64,000 nucleotides of DNA. Source: Clostridium algoriphilum. Lineage in GTDB: Bacteria; Bacillota; Clostridia; Clostridiales; Clostridiaceae. Made by a program: the position numbers and the translations under genes. This document shows, one piece after another, positions 8,121 through 16,989 of the stretch. The stretch covers positions 28,217 through 92,216 of the forward strand of contig NZ_JAIZZK010000016.1 of assembly GCF_020443705.1 (NCBI RefSeq). The letters are read 5' to 3'. Numbering within the stretch: the stretch's first letter is position 1; every line of letters starts with the position of its first letter. The notes beneath the pieces were generated by a model. It did not search any database and was not told the DNA's origin. It saw only the letters and a list, made by a program, of their open reading frames with translations.

Positions 8121-8816
8121 CTAATTACTTACAACTATATAGAATTTATAAGAACTATCCCAATCATATTTTTCGGGAACAATGGTTATATCTCCACCAC
8201 CAACAGATGTCATTAGTATATCTTTAGAGTCGCTATTATAAGCATCTTTTGCTATTGAGTCCATCATACTCATCATAACTCTTTCTGTTGCACCATTAAT
8301 TAAATTCCCCTTTATACGAAGCGTCTGTCCTATTTTGAATTGTAGCGTTGCTCCATTTGGATAATTGCATGCTGATATATACTTACCATCAATTGTATAA
8401 TTTAGGATAGTTACACTACTTGAATTTGTTGTTGCACTAACTGATTGTGTCTTTTCATTAGCGATTCTTGTACTCTCTATTTTTGCAAGTCTCAATTTTT
8501 CATCTACTATCTTATCGCTTGCTATCTTCGCAATTCTTGCGTTTTCATCCGCTATTTTCTTGTCTGCAACCCTTTGAGCTTCTACTTTTTCTGCAATAAT
8601 CTTATCGCTAATAACTTTATCGGCTATTCGTTTATCCTCAATTATTTTATCTACTTTAGCTTTATCTTGTAATCTTTTTGTCTCTGCTACTTTAATTGCT
8701 TGTTCTTTTTTAATTTGCTGAGTTTTCTTTATACCCGTTGTAATAGGTATTGCTATCCCTATTGTTAGCAATAATACACTGACAATTATAATAATCAATT
8801 TAGATTTTTTCTTCAA
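8121..8816 (-). CDS. Membrane-anchored coiled-coil protein
   Basis: A 231-residue protein with a short cytoplasmic basic start (KKKSK), one membrane segment at about residues 7-27, and then some 90 residues of repetitive charged sequence (repeats of the form IADKVISDKIIAEKVEAQR and IADENARIAKIASDKI) that should form a long coiled coil. The last 90 residues (from VTILNYTIDGKYISACNYPN) look like a small extracytoplasmic beta domain. The whole is probably exported and anchored by its N terminus. It is transcribed alone downstream of nothing obvious. I do not recognise a family for the C-terminal domain. Confidence 0.7.
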   Translation of the reverse strand: MKKKSKLIIIIVSVLLLTIGIAIPITTGIKKTQQIKKEQAIKVAETKRLQDKAKVDKIIEDKRIADKVISDKIIAEKVEAQRVADKKIADENARIAKIASDKIVDEKLRLAKIESTRIANEKTQSVSATTNSSSVTILNYTIDGKYISACNYPNGATLQFKIGQTLRIKGNLINGATERVMMSMMDSIAKDAYNSDSKDILMTSVGGGDITIVPEKYDWDSSYKFYIVVSN

Positions 8817-8956
8817 TGCAATACACCCCTCTCGTATTATTTATAATCTTCCTCTTTAACAATGATATTTTATTATCGTTATATATTAGCAATTATTAAG
8901 TGAATTGTTATAAAAATATTCTACTTTTTCCCTCTAGCTCTCGGAAGTATATCCTC

Positions 8957-9027
8957 TAGCAAATTCGCTTCGCTCATAAAAACCCCCGGAGCACGTGAAC
9001 AAATTGTAAACACAACTTGTTTTGCTA
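8957..9027. repeat. TAGCAA element, 72-bp type
   Basis: Complete unit: starts TAGCAAATTCGCTTCGCTC, has ACCCCCGGAGCACGTG in the middle, and ends with a hairpin AACAAATTGT/ACAACTTGTT next to TTTTGCTA. Confidence 0.9.
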
Positions 9028-9173
9028 CTTGACAGGGGGCAGTTCAGTGATGAGCTGCTGGTATTTTACTTAGGCAATCTTAGCTGAATGAGTTTCTTCT
9101 TTTACATAGAACTTGTTGTGGTTGTTGATTAGCTTGTGAAGGAATGCTTTGGTATTATTGGCATAACAGGTGG

Positions 9174-9884
9174 CTATAAAATAATATGATGTAGATAATT
9201 CATATATTTATCCATCTTACTAACATCATTAATTAAGATCTTACCTAAACATTCCCCAACATAACAATAATAGCTAATATAATTTGTTCTCTTATTTTCG
9301 GGTATGAATTCTCTTAACTTATCTATGTCATTTATCCTGTTTGAAATATTGTGTAATATAGGTAAAATGTATATATCTTTTTCAATATCTACTTCGGAAT
9401 TTTTACTAAAATGTTCACCTATTGTTTTAATGTTATATTTGTTTTTAGTACCATATCTATGTTGTTCATTACCTTCATAACTTTTTAATACAGCTCTTAC
9501 TGCAAAATAAGCAAAATCACCAAGGCAAATTATAATCTTATACTTAAACACCTTATTTTTATCATAAATTTCTTCATTTAAATTTAGTAATTTTTCTTCT
9601 TCCTTTTCCGGATTTAACCCTTTTTTATTGTCACTATCCTCAATTGCATTGACATATCTAAATATATCTTCTTTATCATTAAAACACTCAGCCAATTTAT
9701 AATTATATTTACTCAAATATTTTTCAGTATAATATTTAATTGGAATAATTATACTATTGTATATCCCATGATTTCTATCAAGTACTGCCCTTACATTTTT
9801 AACATTTTTAGAAGGGGAATCTCCTACAATTAGTATAGGCTGATCTTTAGGGCCTCTAGTTTTTTCATAAATACAGGTACTCAT
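9174..9884 (-). CDS. Uracil-DNA glycosylase-like protein (tentative)
   Basis: A 236-residue cytoplasmic protein. Three segments match the spacing of the uracil-DNA glycosylase superfamily: PILIVGDSPSKN near residue 16 (compare GEAPG-type motif 1), IIICLGDFAYFAVRAVL near 118 (the usual LG..A.. strand-helix), and ILPILHNISNR near 173 (compare the HPS-type motif). The usual catalytic Asp/Glu of motif 1 is represented only by D. It starts 2 bp after the stop of the HNH gene, so the two are co-transcribed and probably translationally coupled. A DNA-base recognition or excision role beside a modification-type nuclease would make sense, but the assignment is inference. Confidence 0.45.
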   Translation of the reverse strand: MSTCIYEKTRGPKDQPILIVGDSPSKNVKNVRAVLDRNHGIYNSIIIPIKYYTEKYLSKYNYKLAECFNDKEDIFRYVNAIEDSDNKKGLNPEKEEEKLLNLNEEIYDKNKVFKYKIIICLGDFAYFAVRAVLKSYEGNEQHRYGTKNKYNIKTIGEHFSKNSEVDIEKDIYILPILHNISNRINDIDKLREFIPENKRTNYISYYCYVGECLGKILINDVSKMDKYMNYLHHIIL

Positions 9885-9886
9885 TT

Positions 9887-10759
9887 TTATAATTCATCCC
9901 CAAAATAAATATTCTTATTATGATAGTCGACATATTTTTTCCCGATAACATGTACATCTCTTTGTTTAATATCCTCTATTTTCAACTCCATAGCACCATA
10001 GTCACATAAGACATGGTGATTTGGGCAAAGAATTATTATATTTTCCACTATATCTGGGCCATTATGAGGTTTTCCCAAAGATTTAATGTGGTGGGCTTCT
10101 GAATAATATATTCCCTTCCCAAGTTCCAATGCCTCTCCACATATTTGGCACTTATGTTCGTGCTGTTTTTTTAATGTTTTAGTAAGATTAGAATCTCTTA
10201 CAACTCTACATATTAAATTTTCTTTTCTATCTGGGATGCCGTCTAACCCATTGCTTGGTTCCTTTTGCACGTCTTGATTTAATTTATTGGAATAAGTATC
10301 TTTAACTGTAATAACAGAACTAAGATCCAACTCGACAGGTATCGTATTATTCTTTCTTACTTCCACCAGGATTGCATAATATTCTTCAGGTTTAATTTTT
10401 GATATTGTAATCGGTCCAATTTTAGCATTTAAAAATTCTAAATTCTTAAGGGCATCAATTTTTCTTATTTCTAGTAACCACAGTTTCCGTTCTAAATGAA
10501 CTATCTTCTTAAATGTAATGATATCATTTTTTAGTTTTTCTGTTATAATTCCTAACCCGGAAATATACTTTATACTTTCATTATCTGTCTTGTAAATAAC
10601 TACCTTATCTCCAACCTGTACATCAGAGAAATAACTAAATAGCTGTCTTTTTTTGTGTCCACTTCGTATCCCATACTGCTGTAATTCTCCTGTCTTCATT
10701 TTGTCAGGATCGAAGCCGTGTACTTTTTCATTACCAACAATCCACCAGCAATTAACCAT
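9887..10759 (-). CDS. EVE/PUA-like plus HNH endonuclease
   Basis: A 290-residue two-domain protein. Residues 1-135 resemble EVE/PUA-like modified-base readers (WWIVGNEKVHGF start, then DVQVGDKVVIYKTDN, GLGIITEK). Residues 195-265 form an HNH nuclease with zinc-binding C204xxC207, the EAHHI motif (H223, H224), and LCPNHH (C245, H248, H249). Proteins of this architecture are modification-dependent (type IV-like) restriction enzymes cutting DNA that carries modified cytosine. The start is supported by GAGGAGG upstream of the ATG. It is the first gene of a two-gene operon with the glycosylase-like gene. Target modification is unknown. Confidence 0.75.
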   Translation of the reverse strand: MVNCWWIVGNEKVHGFDPDKMKTGELQQYGIRSGHKKRQLFSYFSDVQVGDKVVIYKTDNESIKYISGLGIITEKLKNDIITFKKIVHLERKLWLLEIRKIDALKNLEFLNAKIGPITISKIKPEEYYAILVEVRKNNTIPVELDLSSVITVKDTYSNKLNQDVQKEPSNGLDGIPDRKENLICRVVRDSNLTKTLKKQHEHKCQICGEALELGKGIYYSEAHHIKSLGKPHNGPDIVENIIILCPNHHVLCDYGAMELKIEDIKQRDVHVIGKKYVDYHNKNIYFGDEL

Positions 10760-10974
10760 ATAAAAAGCCTCCTCAAAAATACTTTATATCAATTCTTATA
10801 ACCACAATTACTCGAATCATCAAGTACAATGTTTAAACTGCAACCAACTTTCATCGCTTCAATGTAAATTACTTTCCTTATGTTATATATATTTAAACAT
10901 AATAATGATATTCCTAAGTTAAATAAAAAATAACTATTTCCACTGGCTTAATTTTTCTCTTATCAAGAATTAAT
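10760..10974. promoter_or_regulatory. Upstream region of the EVE-HNH operon
   Basis: AT-rich leader that must hold the promoter of the two-gene operon; no unambiguous -35/-10 pair is singled out here. Confidence 0.3.
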
Positions 10975-11116
10975 AGCAAACAGAACTTGTCCTCTACGTT
11001 ACCAATTTCTGTAACGGGGTCGTGTCAGCAAGCCAATAAACGTAAAACATCTATAAAAGATTATAGTCATGTTGAATATTATTTTATAGAACCAGCCCTC
11101 CCTATTTTCAGGTGAC
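10975..11116. repeat. TAGCAA element, ACAGAACTTG type, interrupted
   Basis: Nearly identical to the first 140 bp of the element at 18760-18942, up to ATTTTCAGGTGAC, where the 228-bp element begins. The remainder of the unit (CCCATACCCCCATAG onward) is missing, so the 228-bp element has inserted into or replaced its right part. Confidence 0.85.
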
Positions 11117-11344
11117 TAGCAAGTAAAATCTGTCCGCATACGCTTCCATATTTTACAATGGGGTCGCACCAACAACCTAATAAATGTAAAGAAAATAAAC
11201 TTCACAATAAACATTTCTACTCAGCTTATTCTCATTTAAATCTTAATCAAACAGGTCATTCTACTCATGTCTCTGCTTTATTACCTTTTTTTAGGTGGCT
11301 GTCCAGACCCCATAGAAGAAACTGGGAACAGTTTATTCTTGCTA
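11117..11344. repeat. TAGCAA element, 228-bp type, copy 3
   Basis: Same length and orientation as the copies at 3403 and 4200, differing at a handful of positions. It directly abuts another element type on its left. Confidence 0.9.
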
Positions 11345-11411
11345 ACAATTCTGAGTAAAGTTAACCTTGTTCAACTCATTCACTTCCTTTTTCTGAAATA
11401 ATAAAATAAGC

Positions 11412-11457
11412 CAAGTAAATACCTTCATCATTAAGGCAATTTACTTAGCTTACTTAT
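11412..11457 (-). terminator. Terminator of the gene at 11482
   Basis: AAGTAAAT/ATTTACTT stem extended by AAGCC/AGCTT, followed on the minus strand by TTATTTTATTATTT. Confidence 0.6.
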
Positions 11458-11481
11458 TCCCAGATTTTCTATTTTCGAAAT

Positions 11482-11820
11482 TTAATATCTTGGTTGCGAC
11501 ATTATATATTCTTGAACCTCTTCATCATTCGCTATTGGTGGGGCATTCTCACTGAATAATATTCCTTTGAATTTTTTATAATCACTTGCGTTAATTATTT
11601 TAAAAGTAAATTTATCATTAGTATTTGATTTAATTATCATTTCATCCCCAGAAAACTTCACCATCTTTCTAACCTCTACAGAAACACTGTGATTGGTTAA
11701 ACCGTATGATATCTTTCGATTATTTCCCCAGACACCAAACGCTAAATCTAAAACTTCATCACCGTTTTTATAGTTTATCAATACAGAATATGCTTTATTT
11801 TTACTAAGTTCCATTTTCAT
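11482..11820 (-). CDS. Small protein of unknown function
   Basis: About 112 residues, soluble, with mixed beta/alpha character (KAYSVLINYKNGDEVLDLAFG; KISYGLTNHSVSVEVRK). An AAGGGAG ribosome site precedes the ATG at 11820 by 4 bp. It has its own terminator and no operon partner. I do not recognise a family; no membrane segment or signal peptide is present. Confidence 0.6.
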   Translation of the reverse strand: MKMELSKNKAYSVLINYKNGDEVLDLAFGVWGNNRKISYGLTNHSVSVEVRKMVKFSGDEMIIKSNTNDKFTFKIINASDYKKFKGILFSENAPPIANDEEVQEYIMSQPRY

Positions 11821-11944
11821 CACACTCCCTTATTTGAGCACTTTCTGCTATAACCTCTGTGTCATATCCTACTAAATCGCCTTTAAGAAACGTAACTACA
11901 ATTACTATAATAGAAATTATAATACATTTTTTCTTATTTTATAT

Positions 11945-12070
11945 CTATGCCATGTCGTCGCCTGCCATTACAATCAGAACAGCTTTTTCGTCGAGGAAAA
12001 ACGACATTGTTTTTGCAATACGCTCTGGTTCACAACCAATCATTTCATCACTGATTGAAATCTCTTGCAT
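11945..12070 (-). pseudogene. YbaK/Cys-tRNA(Pro) deacylase N-terminal remnant
   Basis: A 41-residue frame reads ISDEMIGCEPERIAKTMSF and then DEKAVLIVMAGDDM, which matches the start of YbaK-type aminoacyl-tRNA editing proteins (the CEPERIAKT segment followed by a V/LIVxAGD strand). It ends at a stop in the middle of the conserved domain, and the following sequence does not continue the family. No ribosome site is evident. Confidence 0.6.
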
Positions 12071-12261
12071 ATTTAAACTAATAGTGAGGTTAGTTTTAAT
12101 ATGACAGCTCCACTATTTTGAAAACTTACTATTGAGAATTAAGCCTTTAATTGTAAAAAATAGCTTGGTTAAAACTACAGAATCATAACTAGTGTATAGT
12201 TTTAGTATATTTTATGCTGTAATTATATATCTATATTTCACATTTAATAATTAGTAGGAGT

Positions 12262-12561
12262 GTGAATAGACTTTTGACATGCAATACTTTCGTAAATGAT
12301 TTGAGAAATGCAGATTCTGAAAAATTAATAGAGGCAATTTATCACACAGAGTTAAAAAAGCAAATAAACAACGCAGGTGGACAAGTGGTAGGAATACAGA
12401 CAGGAAATAAAACAGATGGTATACTAACTGCAGAATTTTTGTTTGATGAGAACCCAAAGGTATTAAATTTAATAATTGAAACAAAATATGCTGCAACTTT
12501 CAGTTCAAATTTAGTTCGAGCAAAAGTATTGGCTCAAGTTTCGTTAAGCAAAACTCAATAA
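12262..12561 (+). pseudogene. Fragment, possibly of a restriction/modification protein
   Basis: A 99-residue frame with IETKYAATFSSNLVRAKVLAQV near its end. This loosely recalls the segment near the N terminus of class IIS-type DNA methylase/restriction proteins in which a conserved RAKVLxQxLYYLK motif occurs. The GTG start has no properly spaced ribosome site and the frame stops where the family would continue. I treat it as a remnant; the family assignment is weak. Confidence 0.35.
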
Positions 12562-12658
12562 TAAAAGCTGTTATGTTATAATTATTTGCCAAGTACAAAA
12601 GAGGTTTTAGAATGCTTACAGCTAGATGGACTGATGGCAATACACTGAACAACAAAAT

Positions 12659-12694
12659 ACCCCGTAAACAGTTATATTAACCTATCTACGGGGT
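12659..12694 (-). terminator. Terminator of the gldA-dhaKL operon
   Basis: ACCCCGTA pairs with TACGGGGT and the minus strand continues TATTTTGTTG. It lies 27 bp beyond the dhaKL stop codon. Confidence 0.75.
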
Positions 12695-12720
12695 TTAGTA
12701 TTAAATACTAAAGTGAATTA

Positions 12721-14481
12721 TTATTTTATAGAATTTGAAACTTCTGTAAATATTATAGCGAGTCCTGTTGCACCTGCATCTGGATATCCTAAACTTCTCT
12801 CTCCAACTGCTCCTGCACGACCCATACGCGCCACAATTTTTTCAGTGCTTTTAGCTCCCTCAACTGCTGCTTTAGCTCCTTTTACAAATGCTTCTTTGAA
12901 AGCTATGTTTTCTTTTGCACTTTTCATCAAAGAATTGGCACATGGAACTAATGCATCTATTAAAGTCTTATCTCCAACTACAGCTCCTCTTCCAAAAGAA
13001 CGTTCTCCTACAACTTGAATTCCTTTAGCGGCTGCCTTCATCATTTCTGCAAAATCTAAAACTGTTAATTCAGTTTTTGTTCCAAGCTGTTTACCCGCTG
13101 CTCTAAATGCTGACCCCCATATTGGACCTGATGCTCCACCACAATGTTCCATTATTACCAAAGAACATGCATTTAAAAATTCTCCAATACTCAAATGTTT
13201 TTCTGAAAGAATTTCTTTCCATTCTCTTTTTAATTGTTTAAATCCTTTTGCTACACTCATACCGAAATCACCATCTCCAGCATGAGAATCTAACTCGCAA
13301 AATGGAACTTCATTGTCAATAATAACTTCACTCATTTTATCAATAATATAAATCATATTGTTAAAATTTACTTTTTCATTATTAAGCTTTGCAAATCTTT
13401 CATCTGTCTCTACCTTAAATGATACTGCATCTGCATTGTCACTACAAGTGTCTAAACTTACATATTCCACTTGATCTACTGGACCCGAAACCTTAAATGC
13501 TGGAGTATCACTTTCTTTTGATAATAACTCTTTAAGCTGAGCATCTAATTTCATAATTGATACAGAAGCACCTTGCATATCTATACTTGTCATATAATTC
13601 CCTACAAAAATTCTGTTTATTTTAACATTTTTCTTTACTAATTTTGAAACAACTGAATTGTTAAATAAATATAATTCTTGTAGTGGCGTGCCTCCAAAAC
13701 CATTTATTAATAATGCAACCTCTTCATTATTTGTACCATCTATTTTCATATCTTTTAAAATAGAATCTACAACTTTTTCTGCAAGTTCATCTGCTGTAGC
13801 CATTTTTTCTCTCTTAATTCCTGGTTCACCATGAATTCCAACTCCAAATTCCATTTCATCTTCTGCTAATTCAAAAGTTGGAGTTCCTTTAGCTGGTACA
13901 GTGCATGATGTAAATGCAAATCCTAAACTTCTAACATTTGCAATAGCATTTTGCGCAACTAATTTAACTTCTTCTAGTGATAATCCAAGTTCTGCTGCTG
14001 CACCTGTTACTTTATGTACTAGCACAGTTCCAGCAACTCCACGACGTCCTACAGTATACAGACTATCTTTAACTGCAATGTCATCATCTACTTTAACATA
14101 ATCAACTTTAATACCCTCTTCAATTGCTAAATCAGCTGCATTCTTAAAGTTCATCATATCTCCACTATAATTTTTGATAATTAATAATGTTCCTTTATCA
14201 CTAGCAGTAGCTCTAATTGCTTGATATACTTGGATTTGAGATGGAGAGGCAAATACATCTCCACACACCGCTGCATCTAACATGCCTTTGCCTATAAATC
14301 CGGCGTGAGCTGGTTCATGTCCACTTCCGCCTCCGCTTATTAGACTTACTTTGTTTTTATTAATATTTTTTTTCTTTATTATTTTATATTTTCTAATAAA
14401 CTCTAATTCTGGGTGTGCCAAAACTATACCATTGCACATTTCCATTACTACAGTTTCCGGACTATTAATTAATTTTTTCAT
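12721..14481 (-). CDS. dhaKL: ATP-dependent dihydroxyacetone kinase (DhaK-DhaL fusion)
   Basis: A 586-residue fusion of DhaK and DhaL domains, as in ATP-dependent dihydroxyacetone kinases that form dihydroxyacetone phosphate. The DhaK part has GGGSGHEP at residues 50-57 and the substrate-binding His in GVGIHGEP (H217, which bonds covalently to dihydroxyacetone). The DhaL part has the Mg-ATP binding Asp cluster DSHAGDGDF (D398, D403, D405). Full length for the family. Its ATG overlaps the gldA stop by one base (TAATG), so it is translationally coupled to glycerol dehydrogenase. Together the two convert glycerol to a glycolytic intermediate. Confidence 0.93.
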   Translation of the reverse strand: MKKLINSPETVVMEMCNGIVLAHPELEFIRKYKIIKKKNINKNKVSLISGGGSGHEPAHAGFIGKGMLDAAVCGDVFASPSQIQVYQAIRATASDKGTLLIIKNYSGDMMNFKNAADLAIEEGIKVDYVKVDDDIAVKDSLYTVGRRGVAGTVLVHKVTGAAAELGLSLEEVKLVAQNAIANVRSLGFAFTSCTVPAKGTPTFELAEDEMEFGVGIHGEPGIKREKMATADELAEKVVDSILKDMKIDGTNNEEVALLINGFGGTPLQELYLFNNSVVSKLVKKNVKINRIFVGNYMTSIDMQGASVSIMKLDAQLKELLSKESDTPAFKVSGPVDQVEYVSLDTCSDNADAVSFKVETDERFAKLNNEKVNFNNMIYIIDKMSEVIIDNEVPFCELDSHAGDGDFGMSVAKGFKQLKREWKEILSEKHLSIGEFLNACSLVIMEHCGGASGPIWGSAFRAAGKQLGTKTELTVLDFAEMMKAAAKGIQVVGERSFGRGAVVGDKTLIDALVPCANSLMKSAKENIAFKEAFVKGAKAAVEGAKSTEKIVARMGRAGAVGERSLGYPDAGATGLAIIFTEVSNSIK

Positions 14482-15617
14482 TAGTTAGACCTCTTTTCTT
14501 TATAATCTCTACCTATTTTATCTGCAGTTATAATTGATGCAGCTACAGCTTCAACAGTTATTGGGAATGGCATAGCATGAATTGATTCTTCTGGAATACA
14601 TGCCTTTTCAGCTACTGCCATAAGTTCTTCTTTGGTAATACTATCTACTCCTATATCTGACAAACAAACTGGCAATCCAATTTCTAAACAGAAATCTAAT
14701 ACTTCATTTATTTCTTCTGTAGGTGAATTTTCGAGTACTAGCTGAACGATTGTACCAAATGCTACTTTTTCACCATGAAAGTATTTATGAGTTCCCTCCA
14801 AAATAGTTAATCCATCATGAATTGCATGAGCTCCACCAAGTCCTGCGCTTTCAAATCCAAGCCCTGATAAAAGAATATTTGCTTCTATAATATTTTCTAA
14901 TGCTTGTGTTACTAAATTACAATCTGAAGCTGCTTTTGCTTTTACTCCATCCTTCATAAGAGTTTCATAACACAGCTTAGCAAGTGCTAATGCTGTATTT
15001 GTTCCCTTTGCTTCACCACATAAACCTTCTCTAACGCCACAAGGCAATCCTGCATTAACATTAGAATATGATTTTGAAGTTGCTCTTGCTTCGAAGTATG
15101 TTGATAATGCATCTCCCATTCCTGAAACCAAGAAACGAGTTGGTGCTTTTGCAATGACTGATACATCAATAAGAACTACACTTGGACTTTGCTTAAAGTA
15201 AGCATAATCATCAAATGCTCCGTCTGGTGTATAAAGTACCGCCGAGTGACTTGTTGGTGCATCTGTAGCCGCTATAGTTGGAACTATAATTAATGCTTCT
15301 CCCTCTGCAACACATTTAGCAGTGTCAATTGCTTTACCGCCACCAAGACCGATTATACAACCACATTTATTATTTTTAGCAACCTCTTGTAATCTTGCAA
15401 CCTCTCGTCTTGAGCATTCACCTATAAATTCACTTTCTATAAAAGAAACCCCAAATTTTTTAGCTGTTAAATCTAATTTATCTTTAACACGTGCAACATC
15501 TTCACTATTAGCAATTAATAGAGCTGATCCTGCAAAACTTTTTACAAAGTATCCTAAATTTAATAGTTCATCCTCACCTTGTACGTATTTGGTTGGGCAA
15601 ATAAATGCTTTTCGCAT
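14481..15617 (-). CDS. gldA: Glycerol dehydrogenase
   Basis: A 378-residue iron/zinc-containing polyol dehydrogenase that oxidises glycerol to dihydroxyacetone with NAD. The nucleotide-binding motif GLGGGKAIDTAK lies at residues 90-101. The metal ligands expected in the family are visible as D169 (VSGMGDALS), H264 (GGAHAIHDG) and H281 (HGEKVAFG). A GAGGAGAG ribosome site precedes the ATG. It is the first gene of a two-gene operon ending in dhaKL, lying just downstream of a PocR/AraC-type regulator with a large palindrome in its promoter region. Confidence 0.93.
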   Translation of the reverse strand: MRKAFICPTKYVQGEDELLNLGYFVKSFAGSALLIANSEDVARVKDKLDLTAKKFGVSFIESEFIGECSRREVARLQEVAKNNKCGCIIGLGGGKAIDTAKCVAEGEALIIVPTIAATDAPTSHSAVLYTPDGAFDDYAYFKQSPSVVLIDVSVIAKAPTRFLVSGMGDALSTYFEARATSKSYSNVNAGLPCGVREGLCGEAKGTNTALALAKLCYETLMKDGVKAKAASDCNLVTQALENIIEANILLSGLGFESAGLGGAHAIHDGLTILEGTHKYFHGEKVAFGTIVQLVLENSPTEEINEVLDFCLEIGLPVCLSDIGVDSITKEELMAVAEKACIPEESIHAMPFPITVEAVAASIITADKIGRDYKEKRSN

Positions 15618-15708
15618 ATTAATCTCTCCTCTTTATGTATAAATTACTTTTTCATTTTTAACTTGTTTTTATTGTAACATCGTTTACATAATAACGCATT
15701 GGAATAGC

Positions 15709-15775
15709 ATGTCATAAAATTACGATTTTAAATCGTAATTTTATGACATTAAGTTATTAAATCGTAATTTTATGC
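15709..15775 (-). promoter_or_regulatory. Operator palindrome upstream of gldA
   Basis: A 41-bp near-perfect palindrome (15709-15749) has two arms of ATGTCATAAAATTACGATTT around one central base. A third copy of the half-site, AAATCGTAATTTTATG, follows at about 15760-15775. The arrangement of two opposed plus one direct half-site between gldA and the AraC-type gene suggests the regulator's binding region. Confidence 0.65.
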
Positions 15776-15787
15776 TATTAATAAATT

Positions 15788-15835
15788 AAACTAGTTGTAT
15801 GGAGATGATTTAAATCATCTCCATACAACTAGTTT
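15788..15835 (-). terminator. 48-bp perfect palindrome at the end of the AraC gene
   Basis: Two 24-bp arms pair without mismatch (left arm AAACTAGTTGTATGGAGATG then ATTT) and overlap the stop codon of the regulator gene. On the minus strand the stem is followed by AATTTATTAA, so it probably terminates the regulator transcript and insulates gldA. Confidence 0.65.
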
Positions 15836-16866
15836 CCCTTACAATATTTTTTATAAATAGCTGGTGTTACACCTTCATATTTTTTAAATACTTTTATAAA
15901 ATATCCTGTTTCATTAAACCCAAGTTCATCACTAATTTCATTAATAGACATATTTTTTTCCTCTAATATATTCTTGGCCCATTCCACCTTTAATCTTGAT
16001 GAAAAGTTAGAAAAATTTTCTCCAGTTTCTTTTACAAATAACCTACTAAAGTAGCTTGGGCTAATATGGCAAACCTTAGCCATTTTTTCTACTGTAACAT
16101 TTTCACTTTTATTTTTATAAATATACTCTATTGCTGGTTTTAAAGTGTCACTTACTTTAATCCCAACATCGTTACTATAAGGCTTTTCTTTAATATAAGC
16201 ATTTAATAGGGCATTAGAAATTTCTTTTTTACCATGTTCCATATTTTTTATTGAGTATCCCATTAATGTACTCGAATCTATTTCACACTCTTTCTTTATA
16301 GTCTTTTGGTACATTTCTAAAATCAAGTTTTTATCTAGTGCTTCTTCTACTAGATAGTTACATAGTGAAAATAAGATATTTGAAATTTGTTTTACTTCCT
16401 TATAAGATAAAACAGGCAATTCTTCATAATACTCTTTCAAATCCTCTAAAACATTTTTAGCTATAGAATTTTTGGGTGTGACTATTATTTTTTCTAATAT
16501 ATCTGAAGCATTAAAATCTGATAATTTTACTTGACCTGCCATAATTGCACCAATATATTTACCATCAATTATTATCGGAATAGCTATATCTACTATATTG
16601 AAATGACATAAATATATATATGCACTATTTAACCGAACTGCTTCCAAGCCACCTCTGGAATCACATTTTCTACAATATTTTCCAAGTTGAGGATCTGCTC
16701 TCACCGCTTTGCAGAACCTATGACAACCACTATGCCTCGTAACGGGATTACCTTTATAGTCAACAGTTATCATTGCGAGCTTAGTAAACATTGCAAGAAG
16801 TTCTTGTAAGCCAACCCACTTTTCTAAATTTATCACTTTATTTAAATTCAAATTATCATTCATCAA
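15829..16866 (-). CDS. AraC-type regulator with PocR sensory domain
   Basis: A 345-residue regulator. Residues 15-170 form a PocR ligand-binding domain, recognised by the Cys-rich segment around CHRFCKAVRADPQLG and YCRKCDSRGG and by HFNIVDIAIPIIIDGKYIGA. Residues 240-343 form the double helix-turn-helix of AraC/XylS proteins (VEKMAKVCHISPSYFSRLF and INEISDELGFNETGYFIKVF). PocR domains sense small compounds related to glycerol/propanediol metabolism. Its position directly upstream of gldA-dhaKL and in the same direction implies control of that operon. The ATG is preceded by a weak AAAGGGG-like site. Confidence 0.85.
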   Translation of the reverse strand: MMNDNLNLNKVINLEKWVGLQELLAMFTKLAMITVDYKGNPVTRHSGCHRFCKAVRADPQLGKYCRKCDSRGGLEAVRLNSAYIYLCHFNIVDIAIPIIIDGKYIGAIMAGQVKLSDFNASDILEKIIVTPKNSIAKNVLEDLKEYYEELPVLSYKEVKQISNILFSLCNYLVEEALDKNLILEMYQKTIKKECEIDSSTLMGYSIKNMEHGKKEISNALLNAYIKEKPYSNDVGIKVSDTLKPAIEYIYKNKSENVTVEKMAKVCHISPSYFSRLFVKETGENFSNFSSRLKVEWAKNILEEKNMSINEISDELGFNETGYFIKVFKKYEGVTPAIYKKYCKGN

Positions 16867-16989
16867 TTTTCACTACCCCCTTACTTTGTAAAATTTAACG
16901 ATAACAAATAAAAACCAGAAATGACCGTTCTTAATTAATATAATTATAACAAAGAATGATAAATTAGATATTGATTCAGTAATATTTAA

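Noticed and set aside
9028..9173. Possible transposase end downstream of the glycosylase-like gene
   Set aside because: A minus-strand peptide (HSFTSLINNHNKFYVKEETH) looks protein-like but could not be linked to a transposase family and contains stops.
12713..13018. Plus-strand frame opposite the DhaL coding region
   Set aside because: It is a shadow of the well-supported dhaKL gene on the other strand and lacks a ribosome site; the same applies to plus-strand frames inside gldA, kamD and mntH.
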